64,000 bases of DNA from Flavobacterium sp. KACC 22761. GTDB taxonomy: Bacteria > Bacteroidota > Bacteroidia > Flavobacteriales > Flavobacteriaceae. Where the stretch lies: contig NZ_CP139148.1 of the NCBI RefSeq assembly GCF_034058155.1, positions 310,001 through 374,000 of the forward strand, written 5' to 3'. Positions 42,571-51,904 of the stretch are shown here, in pieces (position 1 is the stretch's first letter; each line of letters starts with the position of its first letter). The position numbers were made by a program, and so were the translations under genes. The notes beneath the pieces are model-generated. The model ran no database searches and had not been told where the DNA came from. It saw only the letters and a program-made list of their open reading frames with translations.

Positions 42571-43635
42571 ATGACCAAAACCATTTGTACCATCCTGACA
42601 CTCTTAGTGTTCAGCGCATGCAGTAAAGACACAACAGAACCAGATACTGCTCCAACAGAAAATATGTATTTTCCGCCATTAACCGGAACAACTTGGGAAA
42701 CAAAATCAGTCGCTGATTTAAAATGGAATCAAAGTGCTGTTCAGCCACTTTTAGATTATCTAGAGCTTAAAAATTCCAAATCGTTTATGATTTTAGTAAA
42801 TGGCCGAATCGTTTTAGAAAATTATTTCAACAAACATACCGCAACAACAAACTGGTATTGGGCCAGCGCCGGAAAAACATTGACATCGACTGTAACAGGA
42901 ATTGCACAACAAGAAAATTTGTTAAATATAAATGACAAAGTTTCAAAATATCTTGGAACAGGCTGGACAAGTGAAACTCCATCAAAAGAAGACCTTATTA
43001 CTTGCAAACACTTATTGACCATGACATCAGGCCTAGATGACAGTACAGATGATGTCGAACCAGCAAATTTAATCTACAAAGCTGATGCAGGCACACGATG
43101 GGCATATCATAATGTATATGTAAAACTGCAAGATGTTGTAGAAAAAGCCAGCGGACAAAAATGGGAAACGTATTTCAACAGCAAATTAAGAGACAAAATC
43201 GGGATGAATGGCAATTGGGTTCAGCTTGGCGTAAACAGTGTCTACACCAGCGACACAAGAAGCATGGCGCGTTTTGGATTGTTGATGCTCAATAAAGGAA
43301 AATGGGAAAACAACGCTATTTTAAACGAAGCTTATTTTAATGACGCAACAACAACTTCACAAAACATTAATTTAGGATACGGCTATTTATGGTGGCTGAA
43401 CGGAAAAGCTTCTTATCATTTGCCACAATCGCAACTTACTTTTCAAGGTAGCGTAATTCCAACTGGCCCAAGCGATATGTTTATGGCTTTAGGAAAAAAC
43501 GATCAGAAGATCTACGTAATTCCAAGCAAGAAAATGGTCATAATCAGAATGGGAGATGCAGCAGATAATGTAAATCTTGCTTTATCTGATTTTGATAAAA
43601 CATTATGGAAAAAAATCAATGCATTATATCAATAA
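42571..43635 (+). CDS. Serine hydrolase of the beta-lactamase/DD-peptidase fold, lipoprotein
   Basis: This 354-residue protein has a lipoprotein signal ending LVFSAC (Cys17). The SxxK motif is WASAGKTL (Ser99, Lys102), and the tyrosine motif is probably RWAYHNVYVKLQDVV (Tyr in YHN). The helix CKHLLTMTSGLDDS is typical of class C beta-lactamase-like esterases and DD-peptidases (family S12). LGYGYLWWLNGK near the C-terminus matches the usual YGYLWW motif. Members include esterases, D-aminopeptidases and peptidoglycan carboxypeptidases. No substrate can be assigned from the sequence. It is monocistronic with its own promoter and terminator. Confidence 0.9.
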   Translation: MTKTICTILTLLVFSACSKDTTEPDTAPTENMYFPPLTGTTWETKSVADLKWNQSAVQPLLDYLELKNSKSFMILVNGRIVLENYFNKHTATTNWYWASAGKTLTSTVTGIAQQENLLNINDKVSKYLGTGWTSETPSKEDLITCKHLLTMTSGLDDSTDDVEPANLIYKADAGTRWAYHNVYVKLQDVVEKASGQKWETYFNSKLRDKIGMNGNWVQLGVNSVYTSDTRSMARFGLLMLNKGKWENNAILNEAYFNDATTTSQNINLGYGYLWWLNGKASYHLPQSQLTFQGSVIPTGPSDMFMALGKNDQKIYVIPSKKMVIIRMGDAADNVNLALSDFDKTLWKKINALYQ

Positions 43636-43640
43636 AAAAA

Positions 43641-43686
43641 GAGCTTTTAAATAAAAGTAATTAAAAACACTTTTATTTAAAAGCTC
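43641..43686. terminator. Long bidirectional terminator
   Basis: GAGCTTTTAAATAAAAGT (43641-43658) pairs perfectly over 18 bases with 43669-43686. It lies between the convergent serine hydrolase and small membrane protein genes. Confidence 0.8.
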
Positions 43687-43706
43687 AAATATTTTAAGAT
43701 AGAAAA

Positions 43707-43871
43707 CTAGCGATTAGTTTTTATTCTTTTAAGAACTCCCAAAAAGAACAAAACAACTCCCAAAACCAGTAAAATATAATATACTGAGAGATTCTTATCC
43801 TTTAAAACATTTGCCAGAACAAAAGCTATTACGCTCGCAAAATAAAAAGTTAGAGCTGATATATTTTTCAT
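43707..43871 (-). CDS. Small membrane protein, 54 aa
   Basis: The minus strand from the ATG at 43871 encodes 54 residues, beginning MKNISALTFYFASVIAFVLA and ending LKRIKTNR. Two hydrophobic segments (about 6-21 and 31-46) are joined by a short KDKNLS loop, with a basic tail, so it is probably a hairpin membrane protein. It is six bases downstream of ftsY on the same strand, which supports translation as part of that unit. No family is recognised with certainty. Confidence 0.7.
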   Translation of the reverse strand: MKNISALTFYFASVIAFVLANVLKDKNLSVYYILLVLGVVLFFLGVLKRIKTNR

Positions 43872-43877
43872 TATATA

Positions 43878-44831
43878 TTATTTAAAGAAACTGTCTACGA
43901 ATTCATATTTATTAAAGACTTGCAAATCTTCAATTCCCTCGCCAACACCAATATATTTCACCGGAATTTTAAACTGATCTGAAATACCAATCACAACACC
44001 ACCTTTTGCAGTTCCGTCTAACTTAGTAACTGCTAATGACGTTACTTCCGTCGCAGCAGTAAATTGTTTTGCCTGTTCAAAAGCATTTTGCCCAGTTGAA
44101 CCGTCTAAAACCAAAAGCACATCATGTGGAGCATCGGCAACTACTTTTTGCATCACTCTTTTTACTTTTGTAAGCTCGTTCATCAGGTTGATTTTGTTAT
44201 GCAAACGTCCTGCTGTATCAATAATCACAACATCAGCATCTTGAGCAACCGCAGATTGCAAAGTGTCAAAAGCTACCGAAGCCGGATCACTTCCCATTTG
44301 CTGTCTTACAATTGGCACTTGAACTCTATCTGCCCAAACTTGCAATTGGTCGATCGCCGCCGCACGAAAAGTATCGGCAGCACCTAAAACCACTTTATGT
44401 CCCGCTTTTTTGAATTGATAAGCTAATTTTCCAATCGTTGTAGTTTTTCCAACTCCGTTTACACCAACAACCATTAATACATAAGGTTTTTTAGCTGCAG
44501 GAACTTCAAATTCTGTTGCTTCGCCTGTGTTAGTTTCAGCCAATAAAGCTCCTATTTCATCACGAAGAATCTGATTCAATTCGTCAGTTCCAAGATATTT
44601 ATCTTCCGCAACACGCTTTTCAATTCTTTCTATGATTTTCAAAGTAGTGTTTACGCCAACATCTGAAGCTACAAGAACTTCTTCCAGATTATCTAAAACA
44701 TCATCATCGACTTTAGATTTTCCAGCAACAGCTTTACTTAACTTCGAGAAAAAAGTAGTTTTTGTTTTTTCAAGACCTTTGTCTAAAGTCTCTTTTTTTT
44801 CGGTAGAGAATAATTTTTTAAAAAAACTCAT
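43878..44831 (-). CDS. ftsY: Signal recognition particle receptor FtsY
   Basis: I choose the ATG at 44831 (317 residues), giving the usual MSFFKKLFSTEKKE start. An upstream frame to 44918 would add 29 residues. The N domain (about 20-95) is followed by the GTPase: G1 VVGVNGVGKTTTIGKLA, GAADTFRAAAIDQL, G3 VVIIDTAGRLHNK and G4 VTKLDGTAKGG. The end GIGEG-type motif is GVGEGIEDLQVFN. FtsY receives ribosome-SRP complexes at the membrane. The N-terminal acidic A domain of E. coli FtsY is absent, as is usual outside proteobacteria. It follows rpmB, rpmG and the DUF4295 gene, from which a terminator separates it. A -7 box TATATTTG is at 44963-44956 on the minus strand. Confidence 0.97.
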   Translation of the reverse strand: MSFFKKLFSTEKKETLDKGLEKTKTTFFSKLSKAVAGKSKVDDDVLDNLEEVLVASDVGVNTTLKIIERIEKRVAEDKYLGTDELNQILRDEIGALLAETNTGEATEFEVPAAKKPYVLMVVGVNGVGKTTTIGKLAYQFKKAGHKVVLGAADTFRAAAIDQLQVWADRVQVPIVRQQMGSDPASVAFDTLQSAVAQDADVVIIDTAGRLHNKINLMNELTKVKRVMQKVVADAPHDVLLVLDGSTGQNAFEQAKQFTAATEVTSLAVTKLDGTAKGGVVIGISDQFKIPVKYIGVGEGIEDLQVFNKYEFVDSFFK

Positions 44832-44971
44832 TTTTTGTAGTTTATTTAGATTTACTAGATTTCTTGATTTCCAGACAAGAAACCCAATTTCATTAAAGAA
44901 AGCACAATTGTTTTTCAAAAAAAGAGCAATTGTTGCGATTCTTTAAATTTTTAGACAAATATAGGTAATAA

Positions 44972-45002
44972 AAAAGCTACTTCCTGAAAGAAAGTAGCTT
45001 TT
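44972..45002 (-). terminator. Terminator after the ribosomal protein cluster
   Basis: AAAAGCTACTT (44972-44982) pairs with AAGTAGCTTTT (44992-45002), followed on the minus strand by a run of T. It lies 20 bases past the DUF4295 stop and separates the ribosomal genes from ftsY. Confidence 0.85.
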
Positions 45003-45021
45003 CTATATAATGTAATTGTAA

Positions 45022-45174
45022 TTATTTCTTTTTCAAGAATTCATCAACTTCTTCAGGAGCCATAATAGATTCTACGAATGTATATGCACCAGTTTTAGGA
45101 GATTTCACCATTTTGATGGCTTTTGATAATCTCTTAGAAGATGTTTGTAACGATGCTACGGTTTTCTTTGCCAT
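45022..45174 (-). CDS. DUF4295 protein, probable ribosome component
   Basis: This is a 50-residue basic protein, MAKKTVASLQTSSKRLSKAI through to EEVDEFLKKK. It is the last gene of the rpmB-rpmG cluster, 74 bases after rpmG, and ends before a strong terminator. The family is restricted to Bacteroidetes and is constant in this position. I recall that a protein of this kind was found in the Flavobacterium johnsoniae ribosome structure and called bL38, but I cannot confirm from here that it is the same family. Position, size and charge all agree with a ribosomal protein. Confidence 0.88.
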   Translation of the reverse strand: MAKKTVASLQTSSKRLSKAIKMVKSPKTGAYTFVESIMAPEEVDEFLKKK

Positions 45175-45248
45175 GATTCAAATGTTATTGAACTTTTCAT
45201 AAAACTCGAATGGCCAAACCATTTGAGATTTATAAAAATCTCTAATTA

Positions 45249-45431
45249 TTACTTAATTTCTTTGTGAACAGTTACTCTTTTTAAGATTGGATTAAATTTT
45301 TTAATCTCTAATCTGTCTGGAGTATTTTTTTTGTTCTTAGTTGTAATATATCTAGAAGTTCCTGGAACACCAGAAGTCTTGTGCTCAGTACATTCTAAAA
45401 TTACTTGGATTCTATTACCTTTCTTTGCCAT
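45249..45431 (-). CDS. rpmG: 50S ribosomal protein L33
   Basis: This 60-residue protein begins [18 protein letters not shown] and contains [20 protein letters not shown], the core of bL33. The zinc-binding cysteine pairs of some L33 forms are not present (one Cys only), so this is the zinc-free type. It is 27 bases downstream of rpmB in the expected order. Confidence 0.96.
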
Positions 45432-45458
45432 CTTGCTATATATTTATTTAGGAAAAGA

Positions 45459-45695
45459 TTATTTGATAAATCCTTCTGACTGCGCTTTTTTCAAAACTGC
45501 AGTGATTCCATTTTTATTAATTGTTTTTATCGTAGATGCTGCTACTCTAAGAGTAATCCATCTATCTTCTTCTGGAAGATAAAAACGCTTTTTAACTAAG
45601 TTTACAGAAAACTTTCTCTTAGTTTTGTTCATAGCGTGAGAAACGTTATTTCCTACCATCGCTCTTTTACCTGTAAGGTCACAAACTCTTGACAT
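45459..45695 (-). CDS. rpmB: 50S ribosomal protein L28
   Basis: This 78-residue protein begins [20 protein letters not shown], with the family motif [20 protein letters not shown] and the [15 protein letters not shown] end. It is the first gene of the rpmB-rpmG-DUF4295 unit. The upstream gap of 71 bases to cinA contains no terminator that I can see, so transcription may continue from cinA, but ribosomal genes usually have their own promoter. Confidence 0.97.
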   Translation of the reverse strand: MSRVCDLTGKRAMVGNNVSHAMNKTKRKFSVNLVKKRFYLPEEDRWITLRVAASTIKTINKNGITAVLKKAQSEGFIK

Positions 45696-45766
45696 TATAC
45701 TTATCTTTTATCGTTATTCAAAATCAGGGTGCAAAGAAAAGAAAAATAAACCATTGTAGCAAAAAA

Positions 45767-47038
<1,272 letters not shown>

Positions 47039-47186
47039 TTAAATAATCTATAAGCTATTATTAAAGGAAAGTAGGCTGTGGAAGTTTTGATTTATGGGAG
47101 GGGCAGAATTGGCTTCTTTCATCTTAATATCATTTCAAGATGCCACTTATTTTATGAAGTATTTTAAATCAAGAAAAACACAAAAC

Positions 47187-47224
47187 CTTGTTTTGTCTTT
47201 ATAACAATCGAAAAACAAAACAAG
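47187..47224 (-). terminator. Likely terminator after the Hpt gene
   Basis: CTTGTTTTGT (47187-47196) pairs with ACAAAACAAG (47215-47224) and is followed on the minus strand by a T-rich stretch. The rest of the 218-bp gap to cinA shows no gene. Confidence 0.5.
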
Positions 47225-47238
47225 ATTACGTTATATTA

Positions 47239-47583
47239 TTACAAATCAAAATCTTTTTTGATTTCTTTTATCGCTTCTTTTACCTGTACCCTAATACTTT
47301 TAAAAGTCTCAATAATATCTTTTTTCTTGCCTTCAGCCTTTGTCCATGCTTCAACTTGAAGTATTTCTTCAAAAGCTACATTTAAGCCCATCAAATCCAG
47401 CGTAGGCTTTATTTTGTGCGCATACGAATAAGCATATTTATGATCCTTTTTCTTAATTCCTTCCTTGATTTGCTTTAAATCTTCAGGAACTTCAGTAACA
47501 AATAATTTAAGAATTTCGTTTACAAATTCAGGATCATTGTCTGAAAGCGCATATACTTTCGAAAGGTTGTACTTTAAAGCCAT
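47239..47583 (-). CDS. Stand-alone Hpt (histidine phosphotransfer) domain protein
   Basis: This 114-residue four-helix protein has the Hpt motif YSYAHKIKPTLDLMGL with phospho-accepting His56; the helix KLFVTEVPEDLKQIKEGIKK precedes it. Such proteins relay phosphate between receiver domains in multi-step phosphorelays. No kinase or receiver is adjacent, so its partners are elsewhere. Its ATG shares one base with the stop of the upstream fumarylacetoacetate hydrolase gene (TAATG), so the two are translated together. Confidence 0.88.
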   Translation of the reverse strand: MALKYNLSKVYALSDNDPEFVNEILKLFVTEVPEDLKQIKEGIKKKDHKYAYSYAHKIKPTLDLMGLNVAFEEILQVEAWTKAEGKKKDIIETFKSIRVQVKEAIKEIKKDFDL

Positions 47584-48194
47584 TATTTTACTTGTATTCT
47601 GAATAATTTTTTATCTTCCAAAAAGCCTTCTAAAACATCATTTGGTTTCACAGGCGCAACACCTGCCGGCGTTCCTGTAAAAATTATGTCTCCAATTTTT
47701 AATGTAAAAAACTGCGAAACATACGCAATAAGCTCATCAATTTTCCAAAGCATTAAGCTTGTATTGCCTTTTTGAACTGTATTAGAATTATTTTTCAATT
47801 CAAAAGTAAGATTTTCCATAGAAACGAAATCACTTTTTGGCAAAAAATCTCCAATGACAGCAGAACCGTCAAATGCCTTTGCTTTTTCCCAAGGCAATCC
47901 TTTTGCTTTTAGTTTATCTTGTAAATCTCTGGCAGTAAAATCGATACCTACACTAATTTCGTCATAATACTTATTGGCAAATTTAGGCTCGATGTACTTT
48001 CCTACTTTATTTATTTTAACAATTATCTCAATTTCGTGATGAATCTCCTCAGAAAATTCTGGAATTACAAAAGGATGCTGCTTCAACAAAACCGCCGAAT
48101 CAGGTTTCATAAAAATAACCGGCTCGTCTGGGCGTTCGTTTTTTAATTCCTCAATATGATTGGTATAATTTCTACCGATGCAAATGATTTTCAT
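47583..48194 (-). CDS. Fumarylacetoacetate hydrolase family (FAHD1-like) protein
   Basis: This 203-residue enzyme begins MKIICIGRNYTNHIEELKN, with the FAH-fold motifs PVIFMKPDSAVL, HHEIEIIVKINKVGKYI (Glu metal ligands), GIDFTARDLQDKLKAKGLPW and GDIIFTGTPAGVAPV. Small members of this kind are acylpyruvases or oxaloacetate decarboxylases acting in the cytosol. The precise substrate is not evident. It overlaps the Hpt gene by one base and is separated from the exonuclease gene by a family E repeat. Confidence 0.93.
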   Translation of the reverse strand: MKIICIGRNYTNHIEELKNERPDEPVIFMKPDSAVLLKQHPFVIPEFSEEIHHEIEIIVKINKVGKYIEPKFANKYYDEISVGIDFTARDLQDKLKAKGLPWEKAKAFDGSAVIGDFLPKSDFVSMENLTFELKNNSNTVQKGNTSLMLWKIDELIAYVSQFFTLKIGDIIFTGTPAGVAPVKPNDVLEGFLEDKKLFRIQVK

Positions 48195-48202
48195 TATTTT
48201 TA

Positions 48203-48292
48203 GTTTTCAGTCACAGTTTTCAGTCGCAGTCATTACAAAACACAAAATCAGTTCCAGTATAAAACTGAATACTGAGACTGCGACTGAAAACT
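48203..48292. repeat. Intergenic inverted repeat, family E
   Basis: AGTTTTCAGTCGCAGTC (48215-48231) pairs exactly with 48276-48292. A further GTTTTCAGTC unit precedes it at 48203-48212. The right arm ends directly at the exonuclease stop codon (48292-48294). A shorter copy lies after ndk (40998). Confidence 0.8.
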
Positions 48293-49062
48293 TATTTAGT
48301 GTTTAATTTTCTTAATTTAATTCCAGTTAAAACCTTTTTGGTGTATAAAGGAAAATCCGCGTTTTGAATCCAGCTGAAATACCCAGGCTCCGTTTCGAGA
48401 ATTTTTTCAACTTTTGCTCCTTTATGTTTTCCGAAAGTAAAAATCTCCTCGTCATCTTTATCAAAAGCAATCATTCCTGCAAAATCAGCGATTTTTTTGC
48501 GTGTTGTAAACTCAGACAATGCTTTCATGTCATTTTCCAATTCAGGATAACGATCTAGCTGCGCTTTTAAAATTTCGTAAGTCGCCATTGTATCTGCTTC
48601 TGCCGAGTGTGCATTATCCAACGTTTTTCCACAATAAAATTTCAAGGCAGCACTCAAAGTACGCTCTTCCATTTTATGGAAAATAGTCTGAACATCTACA
48701 GAAACTTTGTTTTTCATATCAAAATCCACTCCTGCACGAAGTAATTCTTCAGCAAGCAACGGAATATCAAAACGATCCGAGTTGAAACCTCCCAAGTCAC
48801 TATCTTTTATCATATTATATATATGAGGCGCAAGTTCTGCAAAAGTAGGTTCATTTGCTACTTTTTCGTCAGTGATGCCATGCACAGCGGTTGTTTGTGG
48901 AGGAATTGGAATAGTAGGATTTACCAACCATGTTTTGCTTTCCTTATTTCCGTTTGGGTAAACTTTGAATATTGAAATTTCTACGATTCGATCTTTACCG
49001 ATATCTATACCAGTTGTTTCAAGATCAAAAAAGCAAATTGGTTTGTTAAGTTTTAATTCCAT
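48292..49062 (-). CDS. DnaQ-like 3'-5' exonuclease with DUF3820 tail
   Basis: This 256-residue protein has a DEDDh exonuclease domain at about 1-175. ICFFDLETTGIDIGKDRIVE supplies the first Asp and Glu, GFNSDRFDIPLLAEEL the second Asp, and NAHSAEADTMATYEIL the His and last Asp. Residues about 195-250 (FTFGKHKGAKVEKILETEPG, YFSWIQ) match the small DUF3820 module. This two-part layout is common in Bacteroidetes and is annotated as a DNA polymerase III epsilon-like exonuclease. Substrate may be DNA or RNA; a proofreading role is not shown. Confidence 0.93.
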   Translation of the reverse strand: MELKLNKPICFFDLETTGIDIGKDRIVEISIFKVYPNGNKESKTWLVNPTIPIPPQTTAVHGITDEKVANEPTFAELAPHIYNMIKDSDLGGFNSDRFDIPLLAEELLRAGVDFDMKNKVSVDVQTIFHKMEERTLSAALKFYCGKTLDNAHSAEADTMATYEILKAQLDRYPELENDMKALSEFTTRKKIADFAGMIAFDKDDEEIFTFGKHKGAKVEKILETEPGYFSWIQNADFPLYTKKVLTGIKLRKLNTK

Positions 49063-49226
49063 TTTAATTTTTATAAGATTACAAATGTAAATTTTAAAGC
49101 CGAATTTTCCGCCCCTATTTTTATTTTTTTTGCCTAAAAAAAGGCTATTTATTAGATTTTAACTTAAAATAAGAGCCCCATGCAATGGCGTCAAAACTTA
49201 AATTTCTAATTTTCTTGTTAATAAAA

Positions 49227-49256
49227 AACCCGGAAAATCATTTCATTTTCCGGGTT
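49227..49256 (-). terminator. Terminator after the E2 gene
   Basis: AACCCGGAAAAT (49227-49238) pairs perfectly with ATTTTCCGGGTT (49245-49256), followed by a T run on the minus strand. It is 21 bases past the E2 stop. Confidence 0.9.
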
Positions 49257-49277
49257 CTAAATTTATTTGTGAATTGA

Positions 49278-50627
49278 CTAGAAATCGCGATCCACGTCAA
49301 ATGCTTCTAAATATTCAGCTACTCTTTTTACGAAGCTACCGCCTAAAGCTCCATCTACAACTCTATGATCATAAGAGTGCGACAAGAACATTTTTTGACG
49401 AATTCCGATAAAATCACCTTCAGGAGTTTCAATAACTGCCGGCACTTTACGAATTGCTCCAAGAGCTAGAATTCCAACTTGTGGCTGATTGATAATTGGC
49501 GTTCCAAAAACACTTCCAAAAGTCCCCACGTTTGTAACTGTATAAGTTCCGCCTTGTGTATCGTCTGGTTTTAATTTTCCAGCTTTTGCACGGTTTCCTA
49601 AATCGTTAACCGCTTTTGCCATTCCAACAAGATTTAACTGATCTGCATTTTTAATTACAGGAACAATTAAGTTTCCGTTTGGCAACGCTGCCGCCATTCC
49701 TAAGTTTATATTTTTCTTTTTGATAATATATTCACCGTCAACCGAAATATTCATTCCTGGGAAATCTTTCAAAGCTTTTGCAACAGCTTCCATCATAATT
49801 GGCGTAAAAGTCAATTTCTCGCCTTCTCTTTTCTCAAAAGCAGCTTTCACTTTGTCTCTCCATTTTACAATGTTTGTTACATCGACCTCAATGAACGACT
49901 GAACATGAGCCGAAGTCTGCACAGAAGCCACCATATATCCTGAAATCAGTTTACGCATTCTGTCCATTTCGATGATTTCATCACCTCCATTTACAGAAAC
50001 CGGAACTGCTTGATGACTTTTTTGAGCTACAGGTTCTACTGCTTTAACCGGCTCAGCAACTTTTACTGGTTCAGCAACTACTTTCACAGGTTCTGTTGCT
50101 GCAACAGGAGCTATTACTCCAGATTTGCGGTCTTCAACGTATTTTAAAATATCTTCTTTAGTTACGCGTCCATCTTTTCCTGAACCTTGAATATTGTCAA
50201 GTTCAGCAATAGAAACTCCTTCTTCTTTGGCAATATTTTTAACCAATGGAGAAAAGAATTTATCCGATGAAGCAAAATCCTGCGGAGCACTTACTGTTTC
50301 TTTTACTGTCTCAATTGTTTTCTCAATTTCTGCAGCAGCTGCCGGGATTACTGTTTCTTCAGCTTTTGTTTCAGCTGGAGCATCACCTTCTGTTTCAATA
50401 ATTGCAATAGTCTGTCCTACCTGAACTAAATCATCTTTACCAAATAACTGTTCAACTAAAACTCCTGATACCTCGCTTGGCACTTCGCTGTCAACTTTGT
50501 CAGTTGCAATTTCCAGTACAGCTTCATCAGCTTCAATTCTGTCTCCAACTTCTTTCAACCAGTTTGTAATAGTTGCTTCAGCGACACTTTCTCCCATTTT
50601 AGGAAGTTTTAATTCAAATCTTGCCAT
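49278..50627 (-). CDS. Dihydrolipoamide acyltransferase (E2) of a 2-oxoacid dehydrogenase complex
   Basis: This 449-residue protein has three parts. The lipoyl domain (about 1-78) carries the lipoyl-lysine in EIATDKVDSEVPSEV. After a mobile linker comes a peripheral-subunit-binding domain (about 125-170, FFSPLVKNIAKEEGVSIAEL, GSGKDGRVTKEDIL). A Val/Glu/Pro-rich linker (VKVVAEPVKVAEPVKAVEPV) leads into the catalytic domain with the active-site motif SHSYDHRVVDGALGGSF near the end. Repeating EPVK in the linker is typical. Which complex it serves is not evident. The gene is alone, without E1 or E3 neighbours, which in Flavobacteriaceae fits the branched-chain type more than the pyruvate type; this is inference. 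Confidence 0.93.
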   Translation of the reverse strand: MARFELKLPKMGESVAEATITNWLKEVGDRIEADEAVLEIATDKVDSEVPSEVSGVLVEQLFGKDDLVQVGQTIAIIETEGDAPAETKAEETVIPAAAAEIEKTIETVKETVSAPQDFASSDKFFSPLVKNIAKEEGVSIAELDNIQGSGKDGRVTKEDILKYVEDRKSGVIAPVAATEPVKVVAEPVKVAEPVKAVEPVAQKSHQAVPVSVNGGDEIIEMDRMRKLISGYMVASVQTSAHVQSFIEVDVTNIVKWRDKVKAAFEKREGEKLTFTPIMMEAVAKALKDFPGMNISVDGEYIIKKKNINLGMAAALPNGNLIVPVIKNADQLNLVGMAKAVNDLGNRAKAGKLKPDDTQGGTYTVTNVGTFGSVFGTPIINQPQVGILALGAIRKVPAVIETPEGDFIGIRQKMFLSHSYDHRVVDGALGGSFVKRVAEYLEAFDVDRDF

Positions 50628-50711
50628 ATTGTTAACCTCAAGGGTGATTTTGATTTTCAGATTGCGAAATTACCGAATTTTTTAAATATAAATTACATTT
50701 AATATAATTTT

Positions 50712-51875
50712 TTACTCAATTTTTACAATTTGCCCCCTGTCATTTCGAGAATTGCTTCCAATAATAAAATTTGCTTTTTTGGGGAAAATCTTAAAAGTAA
50801 CCTTCTTATCTTTAAGAGTTTCTATGATTTTGATACATTTTTTGAATGAAACGTACTGATTATCTAAAATAATCTCAACTCTTTTACCCTTAAAAACGTG
50901 GCACGAATTTACCATTTTTTCTTTTTTGAAATCCAAAAACTGAACTTTATTTTTTAAAATTGAAGGTAATTTTTCAGACAAAATACTATTTGAAGAATAA
51001 AAAATATACTTTTCAGGCTGCGGTTTTTGCTTTGGTTTTCCTTGAAACATTTTTACAAAAGAGAAAAACCAAATTCCTAGTTGAATAAACCAGCTAAAAA
51101 ACAATGATTTCTTGAAATGCTTATCATAAAAGAAATTCATTGCTTCTTGAAAACGCTTCATATATTTCTCATCTTTTATAGTGCTTTCGCCTTTATAATG
51201 CAAAACGGTTGTTTCAGCGAAATAATAATTTGTCTTTTGTTTTTGCAATACGCGATACGATAAATCAATGTCATCAGCATACATAAAGCAGTTTTCGTCA
51301 AAACCTTTCAAATCGTTATAAAGCTCTCGTTTCATAAACATAAATGCACCAACAAGAATCTCCACTTTTCCATTTTCATTTTCATTTATATGCTGTGCAT
51401 AATATTGATTAAAGATTTTCCATTTCGGGAAAAACTTATACAATCCCAAAACCTTTGTAAAAGCGACCCAAGGTGTCGGGATTCCTCGTTTGCTTTCGGG
51501 TAAAAAATTTCCTTTTCCGTCAATTAATTTACATCCAATTATTCCCAAATCTTTTTGCTTTTCGGCGAAAGCTAAAATTTTAGTAAAAGTATCTTCGGCA
51601 ACGACAGTATCAGGATTTAAAATACATATATATTCACCCTGTGCTTCTTGCACTCCAATATTATTGCCTTTTGGGAAACCGAAATTTTCTTTGTTTTGAA
51701 TAAATTTTACTGACGGAAATCGCTCTTGCATAATCAAACAAGAGTCGTCAGAAGAATTATTATCGACTACAATAATTTCAGCGTCTATTGTTGAAATAGC
51801 TTCTTGAACACTCAAAACGCACTGTTCCAGAAAATAACGCACATTGTAATTTAAAATAATAACCGAAAGCTGCAT
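50712..51875 (-). CDS. Family 2 glycosyltransferase
   Basis: This 387-residue protein has a GT-A fold at residues 1-260: LSVIILNYNVRYFLEQCVLS, VDNNSSDDSCLIMQERFP, NFGFPKGNNIGVQEAQGEY, CILNPDTVV (metal-binding region) and FMYADDIDLSYRVLQK. The pattern is that of rhamnosyl- and galactosyltransferase-like GT2 proteins used in surface polysaccharide synthesis. One hydrophobic stretch (SLFFSWFIQLGIWFFSFVKM, about 265-285) could bind the membrane. A 100-residue tail is unassigned. It lies 29 bases downstream of an outer-membrane barrel gene. Donor and acceptor are unknown. Confidence 0.9.
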   Translation of the reverse strand: MQLSVIILNYNVRYFLEQCVLSVQEAISTIDAEIIVVDNNSSDDSCLIMQERFPSVKFIQNKENFGFPKGNNIGVQEAQGEYICILNPDTVVAEDTFTKILAFAEKQKDLGIIGCKLIDGKGNFLPESKRGIPTPWVAFTKVLGLYKFFPKWKIFNQYYAQHINENENGKVEILVGAFMFMKRELYNDLKGFDENCFMYADDIDLSYRVLQKQKTNYYFAETTVLHYKGESTIKDEKYMKRFQEAMNFFYDKHFKKSLFFSWFIQLGIWFFSFVKMFQGKPKQKPQPEKYIFYSSNSILSEKLPSILKNKVQFLDFKKEKMVNSCHVFKGKRVEIILDNQYVSFKKCIKIIETLKDKKVTFKIFPKKANFIIGSNSRNDRGQIVKIE

Positions 51876-51904
51876 AAAAAACAGAAAATTTATTTTTGGG
51901 GAAG

